The notes: generated by a model not told the origin, from the sequence alone. Shown: positions 37,897-52,057, counted from the first letter of the stretch. The stretch: DNA of 64,000 nucleotides from Typha latifolia (GCA_019914945.1 CM034102.1:15427501-15491500); one strand, 5' to 3'. A program made the numbers and translations.

Positions 37897-39716
37897 TCAA
37901 ATTACGGCATCAGTTCGGCTTGTGGGGCTTCGGTTCCGGTGGTTCCTTCCATGACCCTGCCTGCGATCTCCGATCTTCAGTCCGTCAGCCCCATAACGAT
38001 GGGCAATCTCCTTATTGGTCTCGCACTCTGGTGGAGGAACCACATACCGAACACGATCGTAGCAATAGGAATAGGTGATGTGGTTCCTTCTGAAGGTCTC
38101 CATTGCCGCCTGCTGCTCCGATGACATAGAAATAAAATTGTGGCGAGATGCCTCAGGCCCATCACAAGCCAATGAGTGATCCATAGGGTTCACAGCACAA
38201 CCACGGAGGATGAGATCAGCAAATTCAGCAACATATGGAGCATATTTATAGTTGACCTTGTACCGACCACCCAAGGTGGCCCATTTGGAGCCATCCCATA
38301 TAGTAGCATAGAGGGACATCGGTTTGGAGGGGAAGGCTCCTCCCATGGCCTCACTCCTTGCTATTTGTCTAATTGGAATGTTATCAATGTAGAATCTGCA
38401 AAATGATCAGAATTATCAAGATGCTATATGCAGTTGGAGAGCCTCACATTTTGGATTCCTCTTAGAGAAATATATTTTAATAGTAGACTTGCATTTGCAT
38501 CAATATGATAGCATGTAAGGTCACTATCTTCCAAAAAGCTAAGCTGATAGACAACAGCAGACGTAGAGTTTTTATGCTAGCATTAAACGAAGTAGCTTTA
38601 TTAAAGTAGAAGGTATGGAATTGATCAAAAGAAAAGGTAAAAGGCATACAAGATCATAGCTACTACTTGAGTCACTACATAGAGTTGAAGACAGAAAAGA
38701 GGAAAGAATTTTACAAGAAAAATATGACAATTTTGAAATGAAAAAGTGAAAAGGAAAGACACAAATGATTCAAATTTTCATAAAAAGAATAGAAGCCTGC
38801 AATTTGCAAAGCCTTTACCCAGATCCAATCTTCCATTCTTTTTAGGCATTGAGAGATTCCATGCCCATCCAAATCAGAAAGCAAATGTTATTTGCATCCA
38901 TTCCCATACTAATTAGAACATAGAACTAAAACTGTGGTAAGTAATAAAACCAGAGAGACTTACAAAGAAAAAGGGATAATAACAACAAAAGGTTGTACAC
39001 TTACATGATACGATCATGGCTCCAAAGGATGGAATACTGGTGGAAATCCTCCGTGGGGTCGAACCAGAAGTCATATCTCTCCTCCCTTCCGACCGAGGTG
39101 CTTCCATTCCCATACACATTTGTTTGGAGCCTCCACTCCCTTCCTCTTACATTCCCCAAGAACTCAAAGTCCAATTCATCATGGTTCTTCTCGTAAACAT
39201 CTCCATTCGACATCTACATTGTAAAATTTACAAAATACAAAAGAATGGGCTCAAATAGGAAAAGGAGAGAGAGAGAGGTAGGAAGGAGACTAAGAGAAGA
39301 CCCACGTAGAAGGCGACGACGACACCGGCGGCGTAGTCAGAAGGAAGCTTGATGGATGCACTAAAAAACCCATGAAGGTAGAGGTCTTGGGAGGCAAATC
39401 CAGCACCTAGGCATACAAAAAAATCCACAGCATTTGATAAAAAAATCATCTCTTTTTTTTTTCCTTTTTAAATTCAAAAACCAAAAGAGAGTAAGGAGCT
39501 GAGAGTTCTACCTGTGTTCTTGTCGAGGGAGATGTGAACGGTCTTCCCATCGCGAAGAAGCATGAGATTGTTGTCACCAAATATTTGAGTGTAGCCTTCT
39601 TCGAAGGAGAGGGTCTGAAGGCCATGTAATGCAGTAGTAATCGCATTCGAGTGGTAGAAGAGAAAGATAGAAGAGGTAAAGAAGAGGATGAGGGATGAGA
39701 GAATGGAAGAACCCAT
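37897..39716 (-). CDS. XTH: xyloglucan endotransglucosylase/hydrolase, clade IIIB (XTH27/28-like)
   Basis: Four exons: 39512-39716, 39306-39406, 39005-39213, 37897-38395; 1014 nt, 337 residues, phases agree. The enzyme (GH16) cuts and rejoins xyloglucan in the wall. Seen: a signal peptide of about 24 residues ending near [23 protein letters not shown]; the catalytic motif [10 protein letters not shown] (113-122), with both acidic residues present; an NGST glycosylation site shortly after; [15 protein letters not shown]; and a C-terminal XET_C region with [10 protein letters not shown] and PPECETNKE. The long basic tail ([13 protein letters not shown]) is typical of the XTH27-XTH30 group. I assign the XTH27/28 branch from the [13 protein letters not shown] and FEFLGN wording, by memory. 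Confidence 0.93.
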
Positions 39717-39899
39717 CTTTCTCTTCTCTTTCTCTGCTACTCTTGCAGCTCCGTGACTTCTTGGGCTTCTCTCTCTTTCCTTTTCTTCTGATCAGAGAGG
39801 GGAGTGGATGGAATGGGACTGGAAAGGGAAGCAAAGGTTGCCTTTTTATTGGTGAGAATTAATGGGTGCTTGGTTCTTGCTCTTGGATGCTTTCGAAGA

Positions 39900-39915
39900 G
39901 GGGGGGGGGGGGGGG
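39900..39915 (+). repeat. run of 16 G
   Basis: Uninterrupted G from 39900 to 39915, 184 nt upstream of the XTH start; it is C-rich in the gene's sense. It could form an intermolecular or sliding G-quadruplex, and length is likely polymorphic or partly a sequencing estimate. Confidence 0.9.
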
Positions 39916-42042
39916 TCTACTAAACTTTAATTCCTTGGGTACTTTTGTTTTCAATTTAATTCTTTATGTCATATACATTTCTTTTTCCTTTTCTTTGCAA
40001 TTATATCTAGAATAGAGTCAATTTATAATTTTTTTTAAAATAAGAGTCAAACTTTCGTGATTGTACTTTGTATTTTTGTATAAGATAATGCATGTTGTAT
40101 GACATGCATAGGGACTAATATCTAGTGCACAAATACAAGCCACACGTTTTAGATTAATAATCTTAACCCAAAAAAAAAAAAATCAATAATTAATTTATTT
40201 TATTGAGGTTTAAATTTCTTACTGTTTTCCCATAGGTTTAAGCTATTTATTACAGTATATACTTTAGAAAGTTGCCTTCTTGGTCAGCAGCTTATTATTA
40301 ATTTTACAACAACATTATAAAATATTTTCTCTAAAAAAGTACTCTCTTTTAAGCTATACCACTACATAAATAATTGCATCATAAAGCAATAAAGATTAAT
40401 TCCAGTCAGCATTATAGTGCTTTTGTTAATAGTTTAGAACTATAACAAAATGATAATAATTTTTGCCAATAATAACAGACCAGTCAAAAGCTCTTGCTTC
40501 TATCTCTTTATGCTCCTTCACTTCAACATCTCTTAGATTGTTTTTACTCCTTGTGAAAAAAAAATAAAAAAAATAATTACAAGAATTTTCTACTCCTTGC
40601 CAGCCATGGAGAATTCCTGACATTCTGATCCCCAATAAATTGGAGGGGATCCTGCCTTGCTATATTCTCCACTCTCGCTGTGCCATGGAGCACTGCATTA
40701 ATCTCTCTCTCCCCCTCTCTCTCTCTCCTTTATTTGAATCTTTTCAAGTAGCTAGGATCTGATCCACTGGATGGAACAGCAACATCAAACTAACCAAAAC
40801 AAAGCTGCATCAAGTTCGAGGACCTAAGACTTGGCAGCCTTTAACTTGTCCCGACTTGCAAGATAAAATATTCCAGTAGTTTTAACTCTCACTAGGCTCG
40901 AGTAATTCGTACTGAAGCTGATGTAAGAGGTAGGTTAAAATAATGATAGTAATTTTAGGTTGAGTTAATTTTTCCTTGGCTATTGGCTTATCCTAACTCA
41001 TATCTTAAACTATTTCCATGTTTCAAAGAGTTTCTCATTCTCATCTTCAGATTTTGCATGAATAAATTATAGATAAATATATCAACTAACCAAGTATATA
41101 TATATATACATAGAGAAATTTGAATATATAACCTCAGTCATAAGTAAATAAAATCCGATCACAGGTTACAGGAGTGCACGATTTTTATCCGTAACCAAGC
41201 CAGGAATAACATAGAAAAGAGTTATCCTGCAATCCTGTGTCATAACTACATTAAAGTTGACAGGTCAAGGGAAAGAAAATAAAAATAAATCATGTCTAAA
41301 GAGCACATAGGCAATCCCTGACACTTTGCTCAAGCAAAGGATAACAAAAGAAAAGCTGAAGAAGTGGATGAAGAAGAGCAAATGCATCAGTAAAATTAGG
41401 TCAACCATGGAACAATACTGAAAGCATCAGCAGTTGAAAACATTTATTCAAGCATGGAAGAATTATGGAGAATAAATTCTTGTTAACAAAAAGGAGAAGC
41501 TAATCTTGAAAGCCAGAATACGAAGCACGAAAATTAGGTCCCTCTATCAATTTTTGGTCAACCATGAAAGATGTACCACCATACATAAACTTGGTACTGA
41601 CAAACAAACTGTTCAATCAACTAGTCAACTTAGTAAGAGCACACAATTCTAAATAGCCCCTTAAGCCCATGAAACTAGATTCCTAATTATCAACTAGGTT
41701 CTAGGAGAATTATGCATACTGGTGCTTTAATCTAAACAGTTTATCGCTTGTTGGTTACCAATAAGAAACATATACGTTCTCCATATTAGAAGAGCTCTAC
41801 TACATGGCAAACTCCAGGGAAATCCAAATCCGTCTTCTTTGGAGGATTATAGAAGAACAGTGGTCCTTACGAATCCTAAGACCAATCATACAAAAAGCAC
41901 CGGTTAGTCCATGAATTTTGGGAACGGAATATAATTGTTTGTCTCAATCACAATCATGTACCATCATGAGGATAAGCATACAAGGTTTGGGACTTGAATA
42001 GATTGATGTATGAATAATAGGAGTGTAGCATACTATCAAGAG

Positions 42043-43220
42043 ACTCCAAAGATCATTAAACAAAACTAGCTAAAAAGATGAATCACGTACGAGATGGATA
42101 GGAAATGCACAAAAGTTAAATCTTACCTTAAATTTTGTTTCTTAATCTGAATTTGTGAAGTGTCACCTCTGATTTTCTCCCTCGCCGGGGCCGGGGAGAA
42201 CTGTTCTATCTTCTTTCCCCTTCTAAAGTAAGATGTTCCTCCTTCATTGCTACTTATAGCTATTGTTTCTTCCTCCCCTCGACGCCATTGCACGTCGTCT
42301 ACCGCTGCCTTTCCCCTTCCCTCTCACTTCCATGTCGCTACTGCTCAACATCCCACCCGCTGCAGACATTCTTCCTTATCATTCCTATCTCATAAACCCA
42401 CACTATTGTCGCTTCCCTCCATCGTCCCTCACCACCTTCGTCATTCTCCTTCTACTCCCTTCCCTCACCGGATCTAAGTTTAGATGTCGCCCTTCCGGTG
42501 GATCCGAGCCCACTACTTCCTCCCTTGCCGATTCCTTTGTTGAGATCAAATCTATCCTAAACTCCATTGTCATTGTGGCTCCATACTAGCACACCTCACT
42601 GCCATTGTCGGTTTTCATCTCCTCGTCAAATCCAAGTTTGATAGCTACTCTTTTGTTAGATCTTCGCCCAACTTGTTGTCGGCTCTATAGTTCTACCTTG
42701 TGAGACCACCTCCAATTAGTGTATCCTCTGTCGACAGGCCTCACTGCTATGCCGAGCGGGAGAGGGTCCCATAAGACGAGCATTAGGACTTGAGTGTATT
42801 CTGTGCTCACTAGCGTCTAGTATACAAATATTGCTTTTCGATGACCCCTGAATGTTTCTATTACTTGGCTCTACAGTAGAATTAAGGTGGTGTATAGTAT
42901 GTTACATGTCGATTTTTTTGCTTTTGTGGATTCTCAGGGTCATATCTTAAACTACTTGATTGACAAAACCTATAATTATTAGACTAATAATGCTAAACTC
43001 GAGACTCTTTGCTCCTAGAAATCTTTTAGATCATTTTTTACTTTATTATTGTGTTTGCGCCCTCAGGTTTGATCATCTAGATTAAATTATAATGTTGAGG
43101 CTTATGCCAAAGAGCAGTTGTTGGATTTCTCTTACTCTTTGTGTATCGAGTCTTATTGTTATAATATTTGAAAGTTAATAAATTAACTTATCCTACGGTC
43201 TTTCTCTATAAAAAAAAAAA
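42043..43220 (+). mobile_element. possible retroposed element with A-tail
   Basis: A block that differs from its AT-rich surroundings ends in an A-run at about 43210-43220. The seven bases after the tail (TCAAGAG, 43221-43227) recur at 42036-42042, a candidate target duplication. No reverse transcriptase or known SINE promoter box is visible. A seven-base match at this distance can occur by chance, so the call is weak. Confidence 0.25.
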
Positions 43221-43899
43221 TCAAGAGTGTGTGAGAATATAAAATATAAAAATTAGTGATTGCATAAGTTATGATGGATGGATTATCCTGAATTCGAATT
43301 ATGAAGAACTTTGTTTAAAATATAAAATTTCCACTCACTCAAGTATTTTTCCAAGGAATTCATGCAATTTGTTCAGGTGGCTAGAAGAAACTGGTGGATT
43401 CCGAGCCATTGGGGTTGCCAAAGGCTGCACTTCTTGGAATCGACACAGTAAAGGAGCAAAGAGAAAAACCCATTTGAACCAAATGATCACAGAAGTAGAG
43501 TGCGCGATGCATGTGATCAAAAGGAGGCATAAAATGGAGAAGGAATGGCTTATGGCTTACCGAGTGAGACATGTAGTAGAGGTGGATGTAATCAAAATAA
43601 TTCCTCGCTCGAAATTGGAGAAGACGAAGACGACAACGAAGACGAAGACTTCAGAATGGATTGGATTATTAAAGAGCGAAGAGGGGTTCGGGGAACGAGG
43701 AGGCAGGGAAGGAAGGGAAATAGGAATGGATTACCATTCCCTGCAGCCCGGTGTGCACGAATTTTCTGCACTTGATACTTGGCAGCCCTTAATTCGCTGT
43801 CGAATTATAGGGTGCCTTTTTTTCTTTTCTCCTTTCTTTTAGCCCCTTTGTATGCTTAAAAACATAGAGTGTGAGAAGCGCAACAAATACCTAGCAAAA

Positions 43900-46800
43900 A
43901 TGGAGGAAGAGGATTCCACGACAATGACCCCGTCAGCCTCGCCCGAACCACTTCTCCCTCCGGCTCGGCCTTCCCCGGCAAGGCAGAATCGTCTTGCCTC
44001 TCTTCTGAACCGCGCTGCCGGGCGGCGCGGCCAGTCGACGCTGGTCCGCGAAACGGCGGCGCTGCAGCTGGAGCAGCGCCGGGCCCATTGGTCCTACTCC
44101 CGGCCCGTGGTTGCCGTCGACATGGCATGGAACCTCGCCTTTTTCGCCGTCTCCGCCGCGGTCCTCGCCTCCACGGCCCACGAGCAGCCCAACACCCCGG
44201 TCCGTCTCTGGATCGTGGGCTATGCTCTGCAGTGCCTGGTCCACGTTGGATTGGTGTGGGCTGAATACGGAAGAAGGCGGCGGATGAGGCGGGTAGAGGT
44301 GGAGGAAGGAAGAGGTGAGGAAGCGGCAGAGGAGGAGGAGGACAGGAGTAGAAGGTATGTTTGGGATTTTGAGCTGAAACATTTGATATTTATAAGGAGG
44401 TCGATGCAATTGATACCTAAAAGGGGATCAAATATGCTAAAATTAGAGGGATAGAAGCTGTAGTATGAGAAATTGTAGATATATTGCACTAAGAAAAGAT
44501 TATGCTTTCTGGCCTTGTCATTTTCGAGAACATATCCCTTGATTGATCAAAATCAAACTCTAGGAGAATGAGAAAAGATAAAAGAAAAAAATATATATAG
44601 GGAAATAGAGGAATGGTTTTTTGGGTTCATGCAATTAGATTTAAGGATATTGGTGGTGTGAAAATTGTCGAGAGATGGTTCTGCCAGTGATGTATATGCA
44701 GAGGATTTAGATGAGCCAGATGAGTGGTATGCTGGTATGCATGTGGAGTATGTAGATTATTTTGGAAACAAAGATGTATTTTTCTATTATAGCTAGGATT
44801 GTGGATAGAATACTTGATATATGTCCTCTAAGTCTGCAGGTTAAATTCCTTCCTAATAGCTCTATAATAAAGTTGGGGAATTTGTATTTTGAGCTAGATT
44901 AAGTGATTTCTTCGTTCAAAAGTGTGCAAGTTGTAGAGGATGAACCAAACGCTCTCATATGCCACTGGCACACTCCTACGTGCCACTGACACACATTTAA
45001 TATATTTTAAATAAAATTATTATAATATTTAAATATATTTTTGGGTATTTAGCATGTCAATCTTTAGTTTTTGATTTAAATATATGTATTAAAACCTATA
45101 TTATAGTATTTTATTTTTAGATTATTTTTGTAAATAACTTAATTTATTAAAATAAAGTAATAGTAAATATAAATATTATTTAACACATAATATGATTGAA
45201 TATGTTTATTAAAACTAATATTAATGATTAAATGTTCTATAATATAATTGAATACTGCATAATATAATTGAACTCATAATAATATTCACACATAATATTA
45301 ATTAATAATATTTAATAATTAAAATTAATATCTAGTTGAACGTAGAGTGACGGTGAAGAATCAAATATTTTATTTAATAATGATTGATGAAAAAAAAAAA
45401 CTCCACATTGGCACAGAGCAACATGCAGTTGTGCCGGACTAGCACGGCTTGACATAAGGGTGTGCCAGTAGTACACCCTGTGCGTGCTGACCGACACAGT
45501 CGTCCTTGGGATGAACACACAGAAATTTTGAAGGATAAGAAACTTGGGTAACATGGATGAACTAGCAATAATTTGCAACAATGCTTGACATGACTTAAAG
45601 CTTGATGGTAATTAGGCTTTGCATTAGGAAAAAATACTACTTAAATTTTTACCTGAGTTATCTTTTTCATGTCTACTCTTATCTATTTGTTGAAATTAAC
45701 AGGCCATTAGAAGTATACATTTTTGTTATTAATTGTGTTGCGGTTTAAGTTGCTCATTATGAAAACTGGTGGTGATTGGTGTTCAGTATAGCCAAACGGT
45801 GTGAATCTTTTAATACGATGCTATGCTTTCTGTGGTGGATGATTGGCTTTTATTTGGTGGTCACTGGTGGAGAAAAACTAATGCAGCACGCTCCAAGACT
45901 TTACTGGTATGATCATAGCAATTTATCTGATAGATTAATTATCACATGGATGGCTTCATAGTGTATAGTCTTTCACTCAAAATGCTGCATCGTAATCTAC
46001 ATTCCAGATTCATCTATTGTTGAAACTTGAATGTATGCTTTTCTTCGGCTCGTAAATATTTTGTCTTCTATTTGAAGCATTGACAGAAAGTATAGAACTT
46101 TGGTGAACCTGCTTGACTCTTTTGTATCATGATCTATTATTATCTCAAATTAATCATTAGATTAAGATCAACAAATGAGATCTCAAAGAAGTTAGCATCT
46201 GGGCCACACTATCCAATGAAGTTGACACTACATACTATATATATAAGCCATTTTCCTAAAGCTTGTCTATATCAGTTTTTTTGTTTTAGAGGGTCTCCCA
46301 AAATCTTTGTTTCTGATGAGTGAATCTAACAATTCTTGCATATTCGGTCATTCTTCTATTTTAACCTGAGGTAGGCAAAGGGATAAATTTCAAATTAACC
46401 CTGTGATTATTCTTAAAGTCAAACTCTTCCATACATACTACAGAGTTCTAAGCATTTGTCATTTTTATCGAAAGCTGTCTAAGCTATCTTGAAGAGTCAC
46501 CTTCGCCTCTTCAAAAAGATCCAGGCAACTTATCGTCCTGGATTGTCGACCCTTATGATTGTTATCTTTGTGCACAAACTACTTATGTTATTAACATCCA
46601 ATATTATTTCATTTACTATATGCACCTAACAGTCAACTTATCATGATGTATTCCCCAGGTTGGCTGTAGTTTTTTTGGCATTCGATGTATTCTTTGCCAT
46701 CTTTTGTCTGGCTTTAGCTTGCATAATTGGGATTGCACTCTGTTGCTGCTTGCCTTGTATCATTGCAATTCTTTATGCTGTGGCAGGCCAGGTAAAAATT

Positions 46801-47566
46801 GGAAGTTTGTTGCATAAAAATATCTGTTTTATTATATTTCGAACGGACTTATTTCATTTCTTTGGACTTTGATAAATAGGAAGGGGCATCAGATGCAGAC
46901 ATCTGCATTCTTCCACGATACAGGTATACTGAGTCCTCTGAAGATGAGCAAAAAATGACCGAAGAAGGACTAATGATTCCCATTCTAAACAACAGTGGAA
47001 CTTCAACAAGTGAACGAATTCTGCTACATGAGGATGCGGTAAAATTTCTGCATTTACATCATCTTTTTAATTATATCTGTCAATATTCCACTGAAATCCT
47101 TATAGTTATATGTATATTGGGTAGTTATTCCCCTTTGCAAAGTTTTGCCATTTTTTACCATCTTGATTGATGTAAATATCTCTTAGCTTTCCAGTAGCAC
47201 TGGAGCCATATATTTCCTTTGCAGCCAAAACTTTTCTTGGCATAAGGTAATCAGGAATTAAGAACATCCACTTGCTGTAAAGTGGCAGTACAAAATGATA
47301 AACCTCATTCCATAATGTAGCTGGACAATTTTTTACTCAGTTTTTAGTCTGCCTGACTGCTTTCCCTTTTCCATCCATTTCAGGAATGTTCTATATGTCT
47401 CACCTCTTATGAAGACGGAGTAGAGCTCCATTCACTTCCCTGCAACCATCATTTTCATTCAACATGCATTGTTAAATGGCTTCGGATCAACGCAACCTGC
47501 CCGCTTTGCAAGTACAACATTCTTAAAGGCAGTGACAATTCTCTGAACAACTCGTCTCCAACATAA
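43900..47566 (+). CDS. membrane RING-H2 E3 ubiquitin ligase (At1g12760/At4g11680-like)
   Basis: Five exons: 43900-44354, 45787-45906, 46659-46791, 46880-47038, 47384-47566; 1050 nt, 349 residues, phases agree. Order: acidic/Pro-rich N-terminus; [22 protein letters not shown]; four or five hydrophobic segments (about 70-95, 108-125, 160-180, 192-235, the last containing CCCLPCII); then the RING-H2 finger at 291-331, Cys291-x2-Cys294-x14-Cys309-x-His311-x2-His314-x2-Cys317-x10-Cys328-x2-Cys331. All eight metal ligands are present. The family is predicted to ubiquitinate membrane or secretory substrates; the substrate is unknown. The start at 43900 fits homologues better than the in-frame ATG at 43852. 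Intron 1 (1.4 kb) is AT-rich and has GTGCCACTGGCACAC-like repeats near 44960-45000 and 45420-45500. Confidence 0.9.
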
Positions 47567-48990
47567 CTCTCTCTTTTGCCTTCTATGTACATAAAATCGC
47601 AGAAAGATGCAGCAGTGCAACTTCAACACACTTTCCTTGGACCTACATTATCTTTGCTTGATGAGCTGACATATCCTTGCCCTTCAATATAGATGCTCCA
47701 ATTTCAGAGTTCAGATGTATTTTCGTTTTCTTCTCAGTTGCCAAAACGATAGTCTTGTACAATTATCACACTTACCTCGTTCATCTGTGGAATAAGACCA
47801 AATACTAGTATGCTGATTTAATTTATTTTAGTGTTTAGTTGTATTTTAGTATAATATGTAATACTTATATTTAATATGACATAAAATAGAAATGATAGTT
47901 CTATAAATAATTAAAATACCTTTTATAATAAATGAATGTGTAGAAGAGAAAGAATAGGCGGAAAGATAGAGTGATCTAATGATAGTTAGATTAAAATAAT
48001 ATCCAAAAATAATAATTCATTAGTAAATATATAAAAATATTAGATGGAAGAAGAAAAGAGTAGAGAAGTAGGTGGTACTATATTAGTATAGGCTTAAATA
48101 ATTATTCACTTGTTGTATCAGTATAAAAAGATTGATAAGTGAAGGGGGCGCTTAACTCTGGATCTCTTCGAAAAAGCTATCACCTTATAACAGCCATCGT
48201 ATTGTGCCATTTTTCTAATGTCCATTAGAAACCAAGTCACTAGAAGAAATAACCAAATGAACAAAGAAATATCTTCTTGATGGTATATCCAAAGCATCAA
48301 GTTTATAAGATCGGCTGCACGTGTGCTGCATCTTCATTACCGTAATTATTTGAAACTGTTAAAAAGACATTGGTGAAGGAAATTATCTTAAGGTTGTTGG
48401 CCTGGTGATGTCTAGCTAATCTAGTATATCATGCTTATTGTACAGCTAAAAGATATCCAAATTTAAAAAAAGATCCTAGTTTTCTGGCATTCTCAATGTT
48501 TAAAATGATCAGATTTGTAGATATCGGTGAGAAATTTATCTAGATTCCAAAAAACCAAGCTTAAAAAAATGGGGCGATGATCATGAAGCCACAACAACCA
48601 TATTTTTGTAGTTCAAGCATCAAATCCGACTTGTTGAGTCACAATGATCTGAGTCAGGCTACAATTCTCCTGAAAAAAATGATCTGAGTCAGGCTACCAA
48701 TCCAACCTCAACCTGAGCATCAGATAGAAGTATAGAACTCTTCTGCAATGATTTTCACAGCTCAATTATAACATCCTTACTTCACAGCTCTTGGAATGTA
48801 TACATACTTCATAAACTTCCACTAGTTCGGTATCGGCAGCTCATTACAAAAGGATACAACAGAGGCAAAATGATGATTCTGATAGATAATAATAACTACA
48901 GAGCATCACAAACTCTATTCATATGTACAGTATAAGGATGGTAACTGCGTGACTTTGCATGCTATGTACAAATCCAAAACAGTCACACTT
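47567..48990. other. intergenic between convergent RING and ankyrin genes
   Basis: 3' UTRs of both neighbours lie at the two ends. The middle is AT-rich. A small open frame at 48118-48300 on the minus strand has hydrophobic content but no recognisable motif. Nothing else seen. Confidence 0.5.
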
Positions 48991-51900
48991 TCAGAGAGCA
49001 TATATCTTCTTTTCGTGATCAGTCAAGGCATCAAGATCTGAATGGACTGAATGTAAGGACCAGGAGAAGGACTTGCTGCCACTCGCCCTCTTTATACGCC
49101 TCTGTTTATCCTCCCCAAACTTGAATCGCTGGCGTAGCACGAAATACCCCAATATGAACAAAGTCCCAAACATGATAGGTCCTCCCACTGATGTTATTGT
49201 GATCGCCATCCAGGAGGCTTGTTTTCCCACCACCAAAAAAGCTAATGAAAGAAACGCCCCACAGGTGCTTAGACAGGCTAGCCACATGAGCTTATTGACA
49301 ATCGAGACTACTAGCTTCTGAGCACCAGTTTCCCATGCAACCAAAGTGATTTGAACTACAACAACAGCAAGAGAAATGAACAAAGCAGTCGCATTCAGAA
49401 GGCAAAAGACATGGAAACCTGTACTTCCAGCTATATTGGCCTTGCCAGCATCTTTCCCATTTTGTTCGTATTGACCTGGCAAATTGAATATTGCGACGAA
49501 AGCAATGGATGCAATCAAAACTGCTACCAAGGTCACCGAATTGATAGTATTCTGGACAGCTTCTCTATGCAGTTTCCTCAGCTCTTTTGCAATTCCAGTC
49601 ACTCTTCTATTTGTTTTAGCATTCTGAATGAGTTGTGTTTGAACATCATGCTTTATATCGCTCACGGTTCTCCTCAATTCTGATGCCTCATCAATTTGCC
49701 CGACATTCCTAGCATTCTTGGCACCAGCCTGTGATAGGCTCTCCATAATCTCCATTTTAGATTCACCATATGGGACTTTTTCTGCCAAATCTAGTGCTGT
49801 CTCATTATGATTATTGATGGCATTGATCTCAATAGATTCATAACTGAGTAGGAGCTGCACCATCTGAGATAAGGCAATGAAATGAATTACAGTCAACACA
49901 ATATGCAAAACGTCGACATATCTTATTAATTGCAGAAGTAAAATATTCTTGATTCATTTGAGCTAAAATATCAATTTTCAATCCATATTTTGATAATTAT
50001 CAAAGCAACTTATCAAGTTACAGTGTAACAGTATAAATGTTCATTAGTTAAGAGTATGATGTTAGCAGCATTATAACACAGATTCATATGGAAACAAAAA
50101 ATTGAATTGTGCACTATACTTTCATCCATCGTGTTCAATACATGATATTATGGTTATATTAATATGTTTCATCTAGCTCTTTGCATATAGCAAATAGCCG
50201 ACAGACAGTACGAGTGGGCGTTAGCTGATCTGGTAGGTCTTGTTATTTAATACTGGTAAATATAATATAAGATCCTGAAAGAGGTTACTTAAAGTTTACT
50301 TGCCCTTAAACTTGGTTTGACTAATGAGTAAAACACCTATTGACAGAATATACAATGTCAGTACAATTTCTTGTACCAGATTATTCTTATAATATAGGAC
50401 AAGTTTGTTTGCCTTTTGTGTCTTGAATTAATGTAACAGAACAAAGGAGCAAATAATTGGTAAGCTAGGAAACTGATATATGACTCCTTTTATGCAAAGT
50501 AACCTGAAAGAAAAGAAAGTAATAGAAATAGCCATTTTTGTAGCTGATAAGAATGAGTACAATGAGTGTGATCATTCAGTATGAGTCGAAGGACAAGCCT
50601 CATACCTGAGGGCGCCATTTTCTTGTTGCTATGTGTAAAGCCGTGTTCCCTTTCTTGTCACGCAGATTAAGGATGGATATATCAGCTAGTAACATCTCCT
50701 CAACTACATCAGGATTTCGACCTTTTACAGCCATATGAAGTGCAGTCTGACCTTTCTTATCTATAATTGAAACTATTCCTGCATCCCTCAATAGAAGTGC
50801 TCTGACAATACGATAGAGTCCAATTCTTGCAGCCGTGTGCAGAGATGTTTTGCCATTCTTCCGCACAATCCTTATTGACCTTTCATCCACATCCAATATG
50901 GAATTAACAACGTCCAAGTGATCCTTAATAGCAGCTGAGTATAGAGGGCTAGTGTTTGATGAATCACACAGATTGCACAAGGCTGGCCATCGACTCAAAA
51001 ATTCTTTGACAATTCCTGAAATTTTTTGGCAATTATTCATAAGCTACATACCCGAGGTATTGTTGAATAAACCATCAAGTTCCTCTTAAGATTATCTAGT
51101 ATAGATAGCTCACTACTCGTCCACAATAAAGATGATCAGATTCAGATGCCACATCTAACTACTGCACGTGGAATGATATCCACGGGCAGAGCAGCCATTT
51201 CTTTGTGGCAAGGATACTAATTGTAACGCCTTTGGACACATGATCCAGGTTCGCCATATTCTTATGACTGAATCTTTACTAAAAACTAGATAAAGAACTC
51301 ATCAAACTTCACTAGTAACTTTTGTTAAGTACTCCCTTTGGAGCAATAAAAATTCATTGGCTCATTAACATCTACCAAACGGAACCATGAAAGTAAGGAG
51401 AACCAAGCAAAGATCTCTACATACAAAAAGCCAAAAATAAGAATCCTAATGTCTATAAAGAGTACAGCTCAAAATATCCAACCTCACCACTCCTAATCGG
51501 GAACCCAATCTTCTTGTATCAACCGGCATCTCTGTTAAACTATCACCTTAATTTGGATTCTCTACTTAAAAAACAAAGTCACAAAAACGAAACTTCAATA
51601 TTCCTTCCACATCAAAATCCAATATTTCAGATAACCAAGAAACCAAAACTTCAAATTTCATAGTTTCTCTTACTTCCGATAGAGGAAAATATGTGATAAA
51701 TAGCAAGATTGGGGGCTCTCACCAGTGTGCCCCTGCTTTGCGGCGACGTGGAAAGCGTCGAGATCGAGACGCGATCGGATAGTGGCTGCATCGTAATCGT
51801 AAAGAGGAAGGAGATAGCGGAAGAGATCCTCCATGTTGCCCTCCGCCGCTATGTACAAAGCCGTCTCTCCGGCTTCCGTCTGCGCCGCCATCAGGGTCGC

Positions 51901-52011
51901 GGCGCCGCTGTCGACTGCCGCGGAGGCTTCCACCACGGCCCGCACCGCATCCAGGTCACCCGATCGTACGGCGGCGAAGAAGGCTTGGTGTGATCGGAGC
52001 AGTAGATCCAT
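48991..52011 (-). CDS. ankyrin-repeat membrane protein with PGG-type domain (ACD6/ITN1 superfamily)
   Basis: Three exons: 51723-52011, 50606-51015, 48991-49863; 1572 nt, 523 residues, phases agree. About six ankyrin repeats occupy about 5-265 (for example ETALYIAAEGN, FHVAAKQGHTG, TSPLYSAAIKDHLDVV, KTSLHTAARIGLYRIV, QTALHMAVKGRNPDVV, NTALHIATRKWRPQMV). The C-terminal domain begins HREAVQNTINSVTLVAVLIA and has four membrane segments; the PGG loop reads LPGQY, as in many family members. The C-terminus is cytosolic and basic. Relatives (ITN1, At2g01680, At5g02620) are plasma-membrane or ER proteins in stress signalling; the wording of the membrane part reminds me most of At2g01680. Exact function unknown. 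Confidence 0.9.
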
Positions 52012-52055
52012 TAGCGTGCAGATTCGTCCACTTTCTCCCCCCCTCTCTGCTCCAC

Positions 52056-52057
<2 letters not shown>

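Larger units (their letters stand above)
39717..43899. other. intergenic between divergent XTH and RING genes
   Basis: Contains the XTH promoter on the left and the RING-gene upstream region on the right. Mostly AT-rich without open frames to about 42100. A GC-richer 42180-42600 block has overlapping open frames rich in Pro, Ser and His with no recognisable motif, treated as part of a possible retroelement (42043-43220). The open frame at 43369-43842 is unlike any protein I know. Confidence 0.5.

Noticed and set aside
43369..43842. 157-codon + strand frame before the RING gene
   Set aside because: Low-complexity Lys/Thr and Gly/Arg stretches, no known motif, overlapping open frames on the other strand.
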